Shown: in pieces, positions 8,730 through 19,537 of the stretch | How the letters are laid out: every line of letters begins with the position of its first letter | Numbering within the stretch: the stretch's first letter is position 1 | From: Gammaproteobacteria bacterium | GTDB lineage: Bacteria; Pseudomonadota; Gammaproteobacteria; SZUA-229 | Direction of reading: 5' to 3' | Length of the DNA stretch: 64,000 nt | Assembly: GCA_013041745.1 (NCBI GenBank) | Contig: JABDRN010000100.1 | Location: 1-64,000, forward strand | Notes under the pieces: model-generated | The model's database searches: none | The model's input: only the letters and a program-made list of their open reading frames with translations | What the model was told of the DNA's origin: nothing | Program-made: the position numbers and the translations under genes

Positions 8730-9602
8730 TCAGACCTGACTGGTACGTAACTGCTGCGCATGGCTGACCAGCTGCTCTACAAATAACTCTGCATGAGAGA
8801 TAAAAGGAGCATGGCTTGCATTGGAAAGAACAGTTACATCATGCTGCGCATATTCTTCTTTCAACGCAATAGCCAGTTCAGCCGGCACCAGGCTGTCTTT
8901 CGCCCCCAGCAACCAGTGGACAGGGCAGTCGATTATACTCAATGCTCGACGCAGGTCGGTATCAAGTAATATCTCCAGCCCTGTGCTCAAGGCACTTGTA
9001 GAAGCCATCCCTCGACTCTGAATACTATGCTGTAACTGCCTGACGACATTCATCACATTATCTATACCCTTGACCTGCAGCGCGAGAAAGCGTCTGATCG
9101 TTTTTTGCTGATCACGCCCCAGATCGAGAGCAAACTGCTTGAATACAGATTCATCGACAGCACAATCCCAGCCCTGCCTGCTGACAAAACAGGGATTGGT
9201 CGTTACCAGCATAGCAGCCGCTACACGCTGCGGATACAATTCCGCCAGACGTAAAACCGCCAGACCACCAAGCGACCAGCCGACCCATAACACTGGACGG
9301 TGCACTAACGGTATCAACGACTGCACATAGTCATCCAGGGTATCGGCATTGACCATCGCCATCGAGCCATGCCCTGGCAAATCGACAACTATGACGTTTA
9401 TCCAGTCCGGTAATAACTTGATACAGTCATCCCAGACAGCGCTGTTCATCGCCCAGCCATGAACAAAAACGCATGTCACGCTATCAGGCTTCACATCGGG
9501 CCTCACTAGCCACAAACACCGCAAGCTGCGGCATAGGTAATAACAAAAAATTGAAAAGAGATAAAGATTTCTGCAAAGGTCTAAGGTAAGCTTGCCCGGC
9601 AT
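8730..9602 (-). CDS. bioH: Pimeloyl-[acyl-carrier protein] methyl ester esterase BioH
   Basis: BioH removes the methyl group added by BioC, releasing pimeloyl-ACP for BioF. The alpha/beta-hydrolase features are clear: HGWAMNSAVW oxyanion region, nucleophile elbow GWSLGG, acid GAKDSLVP and histidine NASHAPF. The open frame gives 290 residues, about 35 more than E. coli BioH. The extra N-terminus (LYLFSIFCYYLC) is hydrophobic and may be untranslated; a GTG just before RPDVKPDSVTCVFVHGW is a possible later start. It is first in a two-gene bioH-bioC unit and divergent from plsY. No bioA, B, D or F lies nearby. Confidence 0.9.
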   Translation of the reverse strand: MPGKLTLDLCRNLYLFSIFCYYLCRSLRCLWLVRPDVKPDSVTCVFVHGWAMNSAVWDDCIKLLPDWINVIVVDLPGHGSMAMVNADTLDDYVQSLIPLVHRPVLWVGWSLGGLAVLRLAELYPQRVAAAMLVTTNPCFVSRQGWDCAVDESVFKQFALDLGRDQQKTIRRFLALQVKGIDNVMNVVRQLQHSIQSRGMASTSALSTGLEILLDTDLRRALSIIDCPVHWLLGAKDSLVPAELAIALKEEYAQHDVTVLSNASHAPFISHAELFVEQLVSHAQQLRTSQV

Positions 9603-9640
9603 AGCGAAATCTACCTGAATTATATCTAACAGAATTACAC

Positions 9641-10246
9641 ATGGATCATTATCTTTATCTATTACTATTCGCAGGTGCCGCTTATCTTATTGGCTCTATA
9701 TCAACCGCCATCATCACCTGCAGACTTATGGGCTTGCAAGACCCGCGAAACACCGGCTCGCATAACCCGGGGGCGACCAATGTTTTACGCCATGGCGGCA
9801 AAAAAGCCGCTATTATCACCTTATTAGGTGACATGTTAAAAGGCTTAATTCCTGTCCTGATCGCCGTACAGTTTCAACTAGAGCCGCTGGGTGTCGCACT
9901 GGTCGGCTTATGCGCCCTGTTAGGCCATGTTTTTCCAGTCTATTACGGCTTCAAAGGTGGCAAAGGTGTCGCTACCTATTTCGGCGTGATCCTTGCCATC
10001 GACTGGCAGGTCGGCCTCATCGCCCTCGTCATCTGGCTTGCTGTTGCCGTGTTATTGAAGGTCTCGTCACTATCAGCATTGGTCTCTATTTTTGCCACAC
10101 CCTTTATATTATGGTATTTCACGCATTCGATAATACTTACCACTGCCTGTGCTGTAATGAGCATTATCGTATTCTGGCGCCATAAGACAAACATCCAGTT
10201 TTTACTGCAAGGCACCGAAGGAAAAATCGGTACCGATAAGAAATAA
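9641..10246 (+). CDS. plsY: Glycerol-3-phosphate acyltransferase PlsY
   Basis: PlsY is the inner-membrane enzyme that moves the acyl group from acyl-phosphate to glycerol-3-phosphate, the first step of phospholipid synthesis. The 201-residue protein is polytopic and has the family motifs: GSISTAIITCRL, DPRNTGSHNPGATNVLRHGG (glycerol-phosphate binding) and GHVFPVYYGFKGGKGVATYF. It is divergent from bioH and converges with tsaD, 18 bases away. Confidence 0.95.
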   Translation: MDHYLYLLLFAGAAYLIGSISTAIITCRLMGLQDPRNTGSHNPGATNVLRHGGKKAAIITLLGDMLKGLIPVLIAVQFQLEPLGVALVGLCALLGHVFPVYYGFKGGKGVATYFGVILAIDWQVGLIALVIWLAVAVLLKVSSLSALVSIFATPFILWYFTHSIILTTACAVMSIIVFWRHKTNIQFLLQGTEGKIGTDKK

Positions 10247-10264
10247 CCAGATATTAGTATCCAG

Positions 10265-11296
10265 CTATATCGCTTTCAGCTCCTGCATCGACCATCGCGC
10301 CCTGGCTTCGATCTCCAACGGCTGGGTTTCTCCGGCCATAAGCCGAAAGCAGCCAGCTTGTGCGATCATAGCACCGTTGTCCGTACAGAATTCGATACGT
10401 GGATAAAACAGCTCACCGCCAAGCTGGCGTATCATTCTGGCAAGCTCCATCCGCAGGCGTCTGTTAGCACCGACACCACCAGCGATAACCAGCCTGTCAC
10501 AATATTGTTGTTCGAGGGCACGACGACATTTTATCTTCAAGGTATCCACCACAGCTTCTTCAAAAGCCAGTGATATGTCGGCTTTTGTCTGCTGACTTAA
10601 CTCGCCATTATCCTTTTCAGCAGCTTTTTGCATGGTATTTAGAGCAAAAGTCTTGAGGCCGCTAAAACTGAAATCCAGGCCGGGCCGGTCTATCATTGGA
10701 CGTGGAAATTTATAAACGCCGGAACGGCCTGCTTCAGCGAGTGCCGCCAGCGCAGGTCCACCTGGATAACCCAGCCCCAGCAATTTTGCTGTTTTATCAA
10801 ATGCCTCACCTGCCGCATCATCAAGGCTTTGACCGAGTAATTCATATTGCCCGATGCCTTTTACATAGGCTAGCAGGGTATGGCCACCTGACACCAGCAA
10901 AGCCACAAACGGAAAATCCGGCGGACGGTCTTCCAGCATCGGTGCCAACAGGTGCCCTTCCATATGATGAACCTCCAGTGCGGGAACACCCAGCGCCCAG
11001 GCAAGTGAACGCCCTACCGAGGCACCAGACATGAGCGCACCGATCAACCCGGGGCCAGCCGTGTAGGCAACACCATCAATCGCCGCTTTACTGATCTTAG
11101 CCTGTTTAAGAGCCTGCTCTAATAATGGGACAAGGTAGCGGATATGGTCTCGTGAAGCCAGTTCCGGCACGACACCACCAAACTCAGCATGCACCGCCAC
11201 CTGGCTGTGCAAGGTGTGCGCCAACAACCCCCTGTCACTGTCGTATACTGCAATTCCCGTCTCATCACAGGAGCTTTCGATACCTAAAACGATCAT
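10265..11296 (-). CDS. tsaD: tRNA N6-adenosine threonylcarbamoyltransferase TsaD
   Basis: TsaD transfers the threonylcarbamoyl group to A37 of tRNAs that read ANN codons, working with TsaB, TsaC and TsaE. The 343-residue ASKHA-fold protein starts [19 protein letters not shown]. It has the metal-binding HHMEGH near residue 110, [14 protein letters not shown], and [13 protein letters not shown] with [11 protein letters not shown] at the C-terminus. It is divergent from rpsU, the classical neighbour across gammaproteobacteria. Length and motifs are complete. Confidence 0.96.
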   Translation of the reverse strand: MIVLGIESSCDETGIAVYDSDRGLLAHTLHSQVAVHAEFGGVVPELASRDHIRYLVPLLEQALKQAKISKAAIDGVAYTAGPGLIGALMSGASVGRSLAWALGVPALEVHHMEGHLLAPMLEDRPPDFPFVALLVSGGHTLLAYVKGIGQYELLGQSLDDAAGEAFDKTAKLLGLGYPGGPALAALAEAGRSGVYKFPRPMIDRPGLDFSFSGLKTFALNTMQKAAEKDNGELSQQTKADISLAFEEAVVDTLKIKCRRALEQQYCDRLVIAGGVGANRRLRMELARMIRQLGGELFYPRIEFCTDNGAMIAQAGCFRLMAGETQPLEIEARARWSMQELKAI

Positions 11297-11356
11297 TTTT
11301 TGACTATTTTCATATCAGATTCACTATTAATCAGTTTAATTTTAATTTCCGGCTTT

Positions 11357-11383
11357 TTGTTTTCATTAAAAATGGGATATAAT
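11357..11383 (+). promoter_or_regulatory. Probable sigma-70 promoter of rpsU
   Basis: A perfect -10 hexamer TATAAT is at 11378-11383. The best -35 is TTGTTT at 11357-11362, giving a short 15-base spacer; TTTTGT at 11355 would give 17. The -10 is strong and the -35 weak. The position, about 107 bases before rpsU in the tsaD-rpsU divergent gap, fits. Confidence 0.5.
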
Positions 11384-11393
11384 ACTTCGTTCA

Positions 11394-11415
11394 CCGCATT
11401 CTATGCGGATTTTTT
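11394..11415 (+). terminator. Terminator-like hairpin in the rpsU leader (possible attenuator)
   Basis: CCGCAT / ATGCGG (11394-11399 and 11403-11408) form a 6-bp stem with a 3-base loop, followed by ATTTTTT. It falls only about 10 bases after the expected transcription start. Downstream come a 16-base A+T-rich direct repeat (about 11423-11454) and a small AGGCC/GGCCT hairpin before the ribosome site. A role in limiting rpsU expression is inferred only. Confidence 0.45.
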
Positions 11416-11489
11416 ATGTATGAATTTATTTTTTAATAAATTTATTTTTTAATAGCGATAGGCCAAAAGGGCCTGTTAAAGAGAGCACT

Positions 11490-11720
11490 ATGCCTGCAAT
11501 ACGAGTTAAAGAAAACGAGCCATTTGACGTTGCACTGCGTCGTTTCAAGCGTTCATGTGAAAAAGCCGGTGTATTAACCGAAATTCGCAAACGTGAAGCA
11601 TACGAGAAACCAACAACCGAGCGCAAGCGCAAAGCTGCTGCCGCTGTTAAGCGTCATCTTAAAAAACTTTCTAAAGAACGTAATAAGTTTGCACGTTCAC
11701 CTCACCAGCGTCGCCGTTAA
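11490..11720 (+). CDS. rpsU: 30S ribosomal protein bS21
   Basis: The 76-residue basic protein starts [20 protein letters not shown] and continues with [20 protein letters not shown], the diagnostic bS21 sequence; the C-terminus is Lys/Arg rich. bS21 binds near the anti-Shine-Dalgarno end of 16S rRNA and helps translation initiation. It is about five residues longer than the E. coli protein. In many relatives rpsU leads the rpsU-dnaG-rpoD operon. Here it is followed by yqeY and then hemE, while dnaG lies 15 kb away. Confidence 0.97.
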   Translation: MPAIRVKENEPFDVALRRFKRSCEKAGVLTEIRKREAYEKPTTERKRKAAAAVKRHLKKLSKERNKFARSPHQRRR

Positions 11721-11743
11721 TACACTAATGCAGCCCTGCTAAC

Positions 11744-11763
11744 CATGGCTTGATTTAGCCATG
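11744..11763 (+). other. Stem-loop between rpsU and yqeY
   Basis: CATGGCT (11744-11750) and AGCCATG (11757-11763) form a 7-bp stem with a 6-base loop. No T run follows, so it is not a standard terminator. It may be an mRNA processing or stability element that uncouples abundant rpsU message from yqeY; this is inference. Confidence 0.4.
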
Positions 11764-11808
11764 CTTATAGTGCTAGCCAGTTGATAATATCGATAATATA
11801 AAGCTGCG

Positions 11809-12264
11809 ATGAGCGACCTAAAAAAACAGATTCAGGATGCTGCTGTCAGTGCGATGAAATCAGGCGAGAAAGAACGTCTGAAGATCATACGGCTGATGAC
11901 CTCATCGATGAAACAGATTGAAGTTGACGAGCGCATAGAGCTGGATGACGCGCGCGTCATCGCAATCCTCGATAAGATGGTGAAACAGCGCCGAGAGTCG
12001 ATCTCTCAATTCAAGACTGCGGGTCGAGATGACCTGGTAAACCAGGAAAACCTGGAGATCGATATCATCCAGGAGTTCCTGCCCCAGGCTCTGAGTGAAG
12101 AAGAAGTCGACGACATCGTCAACAAAGCTATCGAACAAACTTCAGCCAGCTCAATAAAAGATATGGGCAAAGTGATGGGCCTGGTCAAACCGCAGATCAT
12201 AGGACGCGCCGATATGGGTGAAGTAAGCGGCCGCATCAAGTCGATGCTAAGCACCAACCAGTAA
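11809..12264 (+). CDS. yqeY: GatB/YqeY domain protein
   Basis: The 151-residue protein is a stand-alone YqeY: a helical domain resembling the tRNA-binding tail of the GatB amidotransferase subunit. Recognised segments are LKKQIQDAAVSAMKSGEKER, a run of helices with RRESISQFKTAGRDDLV, the conserved FLPQALSEEEV, and the C-terminal MGKVMGLVKPQIIGRADMGE. Its exact function is not settled. It may act on charged tRNA or as a general RNA-binding protein. It conventionally follows rpsU, as here. Confidence 0.93.
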   Translation: MSDLKKQIQDAAVSAMKSGEKERLKIIRLMTSSMKQIEVDERIELDDARVIAILDKMVKQRRESISQFKTAGRDDLVNQENLEIDIIQEFLPQALSEEEVDDIVNKAIEQTSASSIKDMGKVMGLVKPQIIGRADMGEVSGRIKSMLSTNQ

Positions 12265-12331
12265 AGTGCAATCACGCTTTACTGAGCAGATCGTTATCTA
12301 ACTATTAACAAAAAGAAAACCTCATACATAC

Positions 12332-13396
12332 ATGAGCGAACTAAAAAACGATAGATACCTGAAAGCCCTGCTTCGCCAGCCAGTAGACCGAACCCCGGTA
12401 TGGATCATGCGACAGGCCGGACGCTACCTGCCAGAGTACCGTGAAGTACGAAAAGAAGCCGGTGATTTTATGACGCTTTGCAGTACCCCTGAGCTGGCCT
12501 GTGAGGTAACACTGCAACCACTGCGCCGCTTCGATCTTGATGCGGCAATCCTGTTCTCTGATATCCTGACCATCCCGGACGCTATGGGCCTGGGACTCTA
12601 CTTCTCAGAAGGAGAGGGACCAAAATTCACCAGGACTATCGACAGCGCCAGCGATGTTAACAACCTGGCCATTCCCGATCCGGCAGATAAACTCTCCTAT
12701 GTCACCGATGCGGTCTCGCTGATCCGTAAAGAACTCAACGGCAGTGTACCCCTGATCGGTTTTGCCGGCAGTCCCTGGACACTGGCAACTTACATGGTCG
12801 AAGGCGGCAGCAGTAAAACCTTCTCCAAAGTAAAAGCACTATTGTTTGAAGATCCGGCATCTGCCCACACCCTGATGAGCAAACTTGCCGATTCCGTCGC
12901 GCTTTACCTGAATGCCCAGATCGAAGCCGGTGCACAGGCGGTCATGGTCTTCGACAGCTGGGGCGGCGCATTGACCACGCCGCATTACAAAGCATTCTCT
13001 CTCGCATACATGCAACAGATCGTCGATCAGCTCATCCGTGAAAAAGATGGCCAGAAGATACCTGTGGTGCTGTTCACCAAAGGCGGTGGTATGTGGCTAC
13101 CAGAGATCGCCGATACCGGTTGTGATGGTGTTGGCCTGGACTGGTCTGTGGATATCAATATCGCACGCCAGCAGATCGGTGACAGAGCCGCACTTCAGGG
13201 CAATATGGATCCGGCAATCATGGCGACCAATCCCGAGGTGATCAGACAGGAAGTCAGCCGTATCCTCGCAGATTACGGTCATGGCAGTGGCCATGTGTTT
13301 AACCTGGGCCATGGTATAACACCGAATATCAAACCGGATAATGTCGCTGCCCTGGTCGATGCGGTACATGAATTCAGCGCTCAGTACCATATATAG
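12332..13396 (+). CDS. hemE: Uroporphyrinogen decarboxylase HemE
   Basis: HemE removes the four acetate carboxyls of uroporphyrinogen III to give coproporphyrinogen III in haem synthesis. The 354-residue protein carries the N-terminal signature [16 protein letters not shown], with both conserved arginines, [15 protein letters not shown] with the catalytic aspartate, and [20 protein letters not shown]. The C-terminal [16 protein letters not shown] is also typical. It stands alone between yqeY and the patatin gene, with no other haem gene close by. Confidence 0.97.
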   Translation: MSELKNDRYLKALLRQPVDRTPVWIMRQAGRYLPEYREVRKEAGDFMTLCSTPELACEVTLQPLRRFDLDAAILFSDILTIPDAMGLGLYFSEGEGPKFTRTIDSASDVNNLAIPDPADKLSYVTDAVSLIRKELNGSVPLIGFAGSPWTLATYMVEGGSSKTFSKVKALLFEDPASAHTLMSKLADSVALYLNAQIEAGAQAVMVFDSWGGALTTPHYKAFSLAYMQQIVDQLIREKDGQKIPVVLFTKGGGMWLPEIADTGCDGVGLDWSVDINIARQQIGDRAALQGNMDPAIMATNPEVIRQEVSRILADYGHGSGHVFNLGHGITPNIKPDNVAALVDAVHEFSAQYHI

Positions 13397-13508
13397 TTCT
13401 CGCTGTTCAGCAGGCTTCAGGGTCTGCGCTCCCACAATTTACTCACACAACTTTCAGCTGTTTCGTTATACTTTAATCTGGAATAACGACCTGCGATCAA
13501 GCAAGCAG

Positions 13509-15755
13509 ATGCTGAAAAATATTTTTTTAAAATTATTTTATTTCATCCTGCTGACGTTATTCTGTTTCGACACTATAGCCTTCAGTGCGACCTCTGATCA
13601 CGACACAGCAAAAGCTGACCCATCTGTTGCCAAACGACCTAAAATCGGCCTGGTATTAAGCGGTGGCGGCGCGCGCGGATTCGCCCATATCGGCGTATTA
13701 AAAGTTCTCGAAGAGAATAACGTGCCGATCGATTATATCGTCGGCACCAGCATGGGCTCGATCATCGGCGGATTATATGCGATCGGGCTGACACCGGAAG
13801 AGATAGAGCTAGGCGTACAGGGCATCAACTGGGATAAAGTATTTAGTGACTTCGCTAACCGTGATTACAAATCTTATCGCCGCAAACAGGATGATTATGA
13901 CTTTTTCAGCCTGCACCGCGTCGGCATCAACAGTGATGGCTTACAGATCTCGCCAGGGCTGATCGAAGGCCAGCAGATAGAACTGGCACTCGACCGCCTT
14001 GCTTTCCCCGGCTTTCATATTCACGATTTTGACAAGCTGCGCATCCCGTACCGGGCCGTCGCAACCAATATAGAAAACGGTGAACCATTTATCATAAAGA
14101 GTGGAAACCTGGCACGTGCCATGCGCGCCAGCATGTCGATTCCCGGTGCGCTGCCGCCGGTCACCATCGATGACACCCTGCTGGTCGATGGCGGCATAGC
14201 AAACAATGTACCGATCGATGTGGTACGAGAGATGGGGGCCGATATCGTCATCGTAGTCGATGTCAGTGCACCACTGGATAAAAAAGAAGATATCAAATCC
14301 GGTCTCGATGTCACCGGCCAATTAACCACCATACTAACCCGCCGAGTTGCAGACAGCCAGATCAAGACCATGACAGGAAATGATGTGCTGATCGTGCCCG
14401 GTGAGAGAGAGATTTCATCATCGGATTTTAATCAATACCCTGATCTGATAGAGGCCGGTTATGTCTCTGCAGTGGAAAAGATCGATGACATCAAAAAACT
14501 GTCACTATCATACGAGGCATATGCTTCTCATATCTCTGCACTACTCAAGGTGGCAGTGAGACAGCCGATCATCGAATTCATCGAAATCAATAATAAGACG
14601 GCACTGCGCGATGACGTCATGCGCGTAAGGATACACCAGAAAATAGGTGAACCACTGGACGTGGCCCAGCTTGAAAGGGATATCTCATATATCTACGGCC
14701 TTGATTATTCTGGCTCCGTGGTTTATTCGGTGGAGAAAAAAGATGGCAAACACGGCTTGATCATCTACATTCGGGATCGTGAATGGGCAGACAGTTATCT
14801 GCAATTTGGCCTGTCCGTCGAGTCTGCTTTTGAAGTCATATCGATAACCAACTTCAACGCCAGCTATAACAAAAACAACCTGAATGATCTCGCCGGTGAA
14901 TTTCGAGCTGTTGCTACCATTGGTTCAGAACCGAGGATGACCGCCGAGCTTTACCAGCCGGTCAACATCGAACTCGATACATTCTTATCGCTAAAGACGG
15001 GTTTTGACACAGAGATCGTGCCGACCTTGATCAACGATCATATCGAATCCATCCAGCGGATCAACCGGGCATTCATCAACCTGTCTGCCGGCCAGATATT
15101 CCTGCAGAACACCAAGCTCAGCCTGGGCCTCAGTTACAATGACGGCCATATCAACTCCATTAGCGGCCTTAAAGTCACGCAGCCGGATTTTATCGAAAGC
15201 TATTATTACGCGAAGATTTTTCATGACTCGCTGGACAACCTGAGCTTTCCGAATAACGGCTTCTATGGCAACCTCAGTCTCACTGCCAACCGCAAACACC
15301 TGGGGGCAGACCAGGATTTCGAACAGGCAAGAATGATCATCAGCGGTGCCACCACCTTTAAACGCTATACCATTTTCGGTCGCGCCATAGCGGAGTCGAC
15401 CCGGTTTGAAGAGCCGCTTCAGCTTAATTCGCTATTGATCAATGGTGGTCTATTTGAACTGTCGGGCACTGTGCGTAACGAGCTCCTGAGCCCCTATTTC
15501 GGTTTACTGGAAACTGCATTCTACCGCCGCCTGGGGGACATTACCTTTTTGCCGATCTACACCGGCTTCTCGCTGGAAGCCGGCAATGCCTGGCAACAGA
15601 GAGATGAGATACGCAGCAACAACCTGCGTTATGCCGGCAGTATATTTATCGGGGCGGACACGTTTATGGGCCCACTATATCTTGCTATCGGTGCAACCGA
15701 CCAGGGCGAGGCTGCCGTCTATCTTAATATCGGCAAGTCCTTCCTGGACAATTAA
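13509..15755 (+). CDS. Patatin-like phospholipase with C-terminal BamA-type barrel (type Vd secretion family)
   Basis: The reading frame begins earlier, inside hemE, but the ATG at 13509 starts a clear signal peptide (NIFLKLFYFILLTLFCFDTI), giving about 748 residues. The patatin domain follows: LVLSGGGARGFAHIGVLK (oxyanion hole), nucleophile elbow GTSMG, and the catalytic aspartate in LLVDGGIANNVP. A POTRA-like segment comes next (about residues 370-450), then roughly 290 residues of alternating strands ending AAVYLNIGKSF plus LDN, a BamA/TpsB-like barrel. This is the architecture of PlpD-type autotransporters, which put a phospholipase A outside or in the outer membrane. It converges with mrcA. 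No ribosome site is obvious before the start. Confidence 0.9.
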   Translation: MLKNIFLKLFYFILLTLFCFDTIAFSATSDHDTAKADPSVAKRPKIGLVLSGGGARGFAHIGVLKVLEENNVPIDYIVGTSMGSIIGGLYAIGLTPEEIELGVQGINWDKVFSDFANRDYKSYRRKQDDYDFFSLHRVGINSDGLQISPGLIEGQQIELALDRLAFPGFHIHDFDKLRIPYRAVATNIENGEPFIIKSGNLARAMRASMSIPGALPPVTIDDTLLVDGGIANNVPIDVVREMGADIVIVVDVSAPLDKKEDIKSGLDVTGQLTTILTRRVADSQIKTMTGNDVLIVPGEREISSSDFNQYPDLIEAGYVSAVEKIDDIKKLSLSYEAYASHISALLKVAVRQPIIEFIEINNKTALRDDVMRVRIHQKIGEPLDVAQLERDISYIYGLDYSGSVVYSVEKKDGKHGLIIYIRDREWADSYLQFGLSVESAFEVISITNFNASYNKNNLNDLAGEFRAVATIGSEPRMTAELYQPVNIELDTFLSLKTGFDTEIVPTLINDHIESIQRINRAFINLSAGQIFLQNTKLSLGLSYNDGHINSISGLKVTQPDFIESYYYAKIFHDSLDNLSFPNNGFYGNLSLTANRKHLGADQDFEQARMIISGATTFKRYTIFGRAIAESTRFEEPLQLNSLLINGGLFELSGTVRNELLSPYFGLLETAFYRRLGDITFLPIYTGFSLEAGNAWQQRDEIRSNNLRYAGSIFIGADTFMGPLYLAIGATDQGEAAVYLNIGKSFLDN

Positions 15756-15761
15756 TGCCAA

Positions 15762-18296
15762 TCAGAAAACCTGTTCTGGTATCGCTACCGCATCTTCACC
15801 GCCAGCAGGCCTCTCTACTGATGAAGCACTACCAGCTGTCGGTACATTCTCTTTTCTGAATATTTCAAATACTGTATTGGTATCTGCATCAGTAGCGGCC
15901 CGCCCGGTCTCGGCATTAATCTTCATGGTGACTAGCCCTTCAGGGGGAGGCAGCTGTCTCTCGGGTTTACCGGCCAGCGCTGTTCGCATGAAATCGATCC
16001 ACACCGGCAGCGCTGCCGAGGAACCTGTTTCCTTGCTGCCCAGCGGCTTGAGCTGATCGAAGCCGATCCACATCGTCGTCACCAGGTCAGGGTTGTAACC
16101 ATTGAACCAGGCATCACGCTGGTCATTGGTCGTACCCGTCTTGCCAGCAAGGTCCTTTCGACCTAATGACATGGCTCTGCGGCCTGTGCCTCGAAGCACA
16201 ACATCCTGTAATATAGAATTCATCTGGAATGCCAGGCGTGGCTCCAGAGTACGTTCGGCCTGTTTAGGCAGCTTGACCAGGGAATCATCTTCGACGATCT
16301 TGTTCGACCACCTCTGTTCGGCGATAACACATGAAGTACATGCAACCGCTGGGTCAGCTTCATATAAAACACTGCCGTCTGCATCCTCGATACGCTGGAT
16401 CAGGTATGGTTCAGTCAGGTAACCACCGTTGGCAAATACCGAATACACCCTCGCCATCTGCAACGGGCTAAGCTCTGCACTGCCCAGAGCCAGCGACAGA
16501 TCGTATCGAAGCTCGTTACTATCCAGGCCAAAGTTCTTTGCATATTGTGTGGCGTGCTTCAGCCCGACATCACGGAGTATGCGAATCGATACCAGGTTAC
16601 GAGACTTATACAGTGCTTCTCTCAACCGGGTCGGACCAAAGGTCTTGCCGCTATAATTCTCCGGACGCCACTGCCCTTCCAGCGCCGAATCCTCGAACAC
16701 CACAGGTGCATCATTGATCAGGCTTGCCGGGGTATACTTTTTATCCAGCGCGGCTGCATAGATGATAGGCTTGAAACCGGAGCCCGCCTGACGCTTGGCT
16801 TGAACCACACGGTTAAATTTACTATGTTCGAAATCCAGACCACCGCTCAACGCCTGTATACCGCCTGTATTCGGCTTAACTGAAACCAGCGCACCTTGAA
16901 CCTCCGGAACCTGCCCCAGGCTCCAGCCCTTGACAGGGTCATTACCCAACCAGACGACATCACCCGGTTTGATAACATCAGAAACTTTCTGTAACTCGTT
17001 GCCGATACGATTGACACTGATATATTCACGAGCCCACTGGATACCGCTCCAGGGGATACGAACCGTGTTACCGTCTTTTAGCAGCGCAGTAGCGGAACGT
17101 TTCTCTATCGAGACCGCCTCAGCTGCGTTGCCTGCTACTTCAGTATTCTCGGCAGCTACATCACTGGAGATATCATCGTTGACCGACAGGATTAGTGCCG
17201 GTACGAATCGCCCGTAATTTTGATCGTCTTTCAGGATATCGACCAGGGCTGGCTGACTGCCCTCACTATCCTCGTCAACATTGGTAACGCTCTCTTGCGT
17301 ACCCATTGACTCCAGATCGACATGCCGAATGACACCTCGGTAACCATGACGCTGATCATAAGCCACCAGACCATTCCAGATACTGTCATTGGCTGCCTGC
17401 TGAAGCCGCTTGTTGATAGTGGTGTATACATTAAGACCGCGCACATAAGCTTCGTCACCAAACTGTTTAACGATCTCCGCACGTGCCATTTCATTTACAT
17501 AAGGGGCATATACCCCGATGGCACTGCGATGACGCCTGGCGGTTACCGGCGCTTTGCGCTGCTCCTCAAATTCTGCTGTACTGATAAAAGCAAGCTGATG
17601 CATACGTGACAACACATAGTCACGTCGAATAGTGGCACGATCAGGGTTTACAATCGGATTAAACGTCGACGGCGCTTTAGGCAGTCCGGCGATCATCGCA
17701 ATCTGCGCCAGGGTCAACTCATCCAGGCCAACGCCATAGTATGTCTGCGCAGCAGCAGCGACACCATATGAGCGGTTTCCCAGATAAATCTTGTTTAAAT
17801 ACAGTTCCAGAATTTTTTCCTTTTCCAGCTCTCGTTCAATTTTCAACGCTAGCAGGATCTCGTTTAATTTACGCAGATAGGTCTTTTCACTGCTCAGGTA
17901 GAAATTTCTCGCCAGCTGCATGGTGATGGTACTACCCCCCTGCCCGCGTTCTCCAGTAAGCAACAAGTTAACAACAGCACGCAATATACCCTGATAATCC
18001 ACTCCAGGGTGTTCAAAAAAACGATCATCTTCAGCAGACAAAAATGCCTGCCGCATCAGCTCCGGTATCTCTTCAAGTTTCTTCGGTGTCCGTCTTTTCT
18101 CACCAAATTCCCCCATTAATGCACCATCACTGCTATAAATACGTAGTGGGACCTGAAGTTGAACATTACTCAGGCCCTCGATAGAGGGTAATTTGGGGTT
18201 TAGGTAGAAATAACCGCCAGCAGCTACTGCGGCAGCAAGCGACATCATCACTAAAGCGATGATGAATAGTAGTTTAAAAACATTTAGAAATCGCAC
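15762..18296 (-). CDS. mrcA: Penicillin-binding protein 1A (class A, bifunctional)
   Basis: MrcA polymerises lipid II and cross-links peptidoglycan. The frame is open to a TTG at 18329; the GTG at 18296 (giving VRFLNVFKLL) starts just before the membrane helix and is my choice, about 844 residues. The glycosyltransferase domain has EDDRFFEHPGVD (about 89-100) and GGSTITMQLARNFY. An inserted OB-like region follows. The transpeptidase motifs are SGFK (near 505), SRN, and KTGTTND (near 720). The C-terminal tail contains NAETGRAATDADTNTVFEIF. It is divergent from pilM, the usual ponA/mrcA-pilM arrangement of pseudomonads and relatives. Confidence 0.95.
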   Translation of the reverse strand: MRFLNVFKLLFIIALVMMSLAAAVAAGGYFYLNPKLPSIEGLSNVQLQVPLRIYSSDGALMGEFGEKRRTPKKLEEIPELMRQAFLSAEDDRFFEHPGVDYQGILRAVVNLLLTGERGQGGSTITMQLARNFYLSSEKTYLRKLNEILLALKIERELEKEKILELYLNKIYLGNRSYGVAAAAQTYYGVGLDELTLAQIAMIAGLPKAPSTFNPIVNPDRATIRRDYVLSRMHQLAFISTAEFEEQRKAPVTARRHRSAIGVYAPYVNEMARAEIVKQFGDEAYVRGLNVYTTINKRLQQAANDSIWNGLVAYDQRHGYRGVIRHVDLESMGTQESVTNVDEDSEGSQPALVDILKDDQNYGRFVPALILSVNDDISSDVAAENTEVAGNAAEAVSIEKRSATALLKDGNTVRIPWSGIQWAREYISVNRIGNELQKVSDVIKPGDVVWLGNDPVKGWSLGQVPEVQGALVSVKPNTGGIQALSGGLDFEHSKFNRVVQAKRQAGSGFKPIIYAAALDKKYTPASLINDAPVVFEDSALEGQWRPENYSGKTFGPTRLREALYKSRNLVSIRILRDVGLKHATQYAKNFGLDSNELRYDLSLALGSAELSPLQMARVYSVFANGGYLTEPYLIQRIEDADGSVLYEADPAVACTSCVIAEQRWSNKIVEDDSLVKLPKQAERTLEPRLAFQMNSILQDVVLRGTGRRAMSLGRKDLAGKTGTTNDQRDAWFNGYNPDLVTTMWIGFDQLKPLGSKETGSSAALPVWIDFMRTALAGKPERQLPPPEGLVTMKINAETGRAATDADTNTVFEIFRKENVPTAGSASSVERPAGGEDAVAIPEQVF

Positions 18297-18466
18297 TGTT
18301 CCATTACCTGCGTCATTAAGTGTTATCAAGGCGGCAAAGTATATAGGTTTACAGACATTTTTACGACATTGTTGTCTACCACCTAGTATTTTTCCAGACT
18401 TACCGCTAATATTTAATGCAAAAATTATAATATATTCTATAACTACCTTTAAAATATATAAATTAG

Positions 18467-19536
<1,070 letters not shown>

Positions 19537-19537
<1 letters not shown>

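Noticed and set aside
8730-8761. bioC starting inside bioH at 8761
   Set aside because: The upstream codons do not match the BioC family; ATG at 8677 or 8665 begins at the conserved region.
13341-13508. Upstream extension of the patatin gene into hemE
   Set aside because: The extra 56 residues precede a clean signal peptide and overlap the hemE coding end; the ATG at 13509 fits better.
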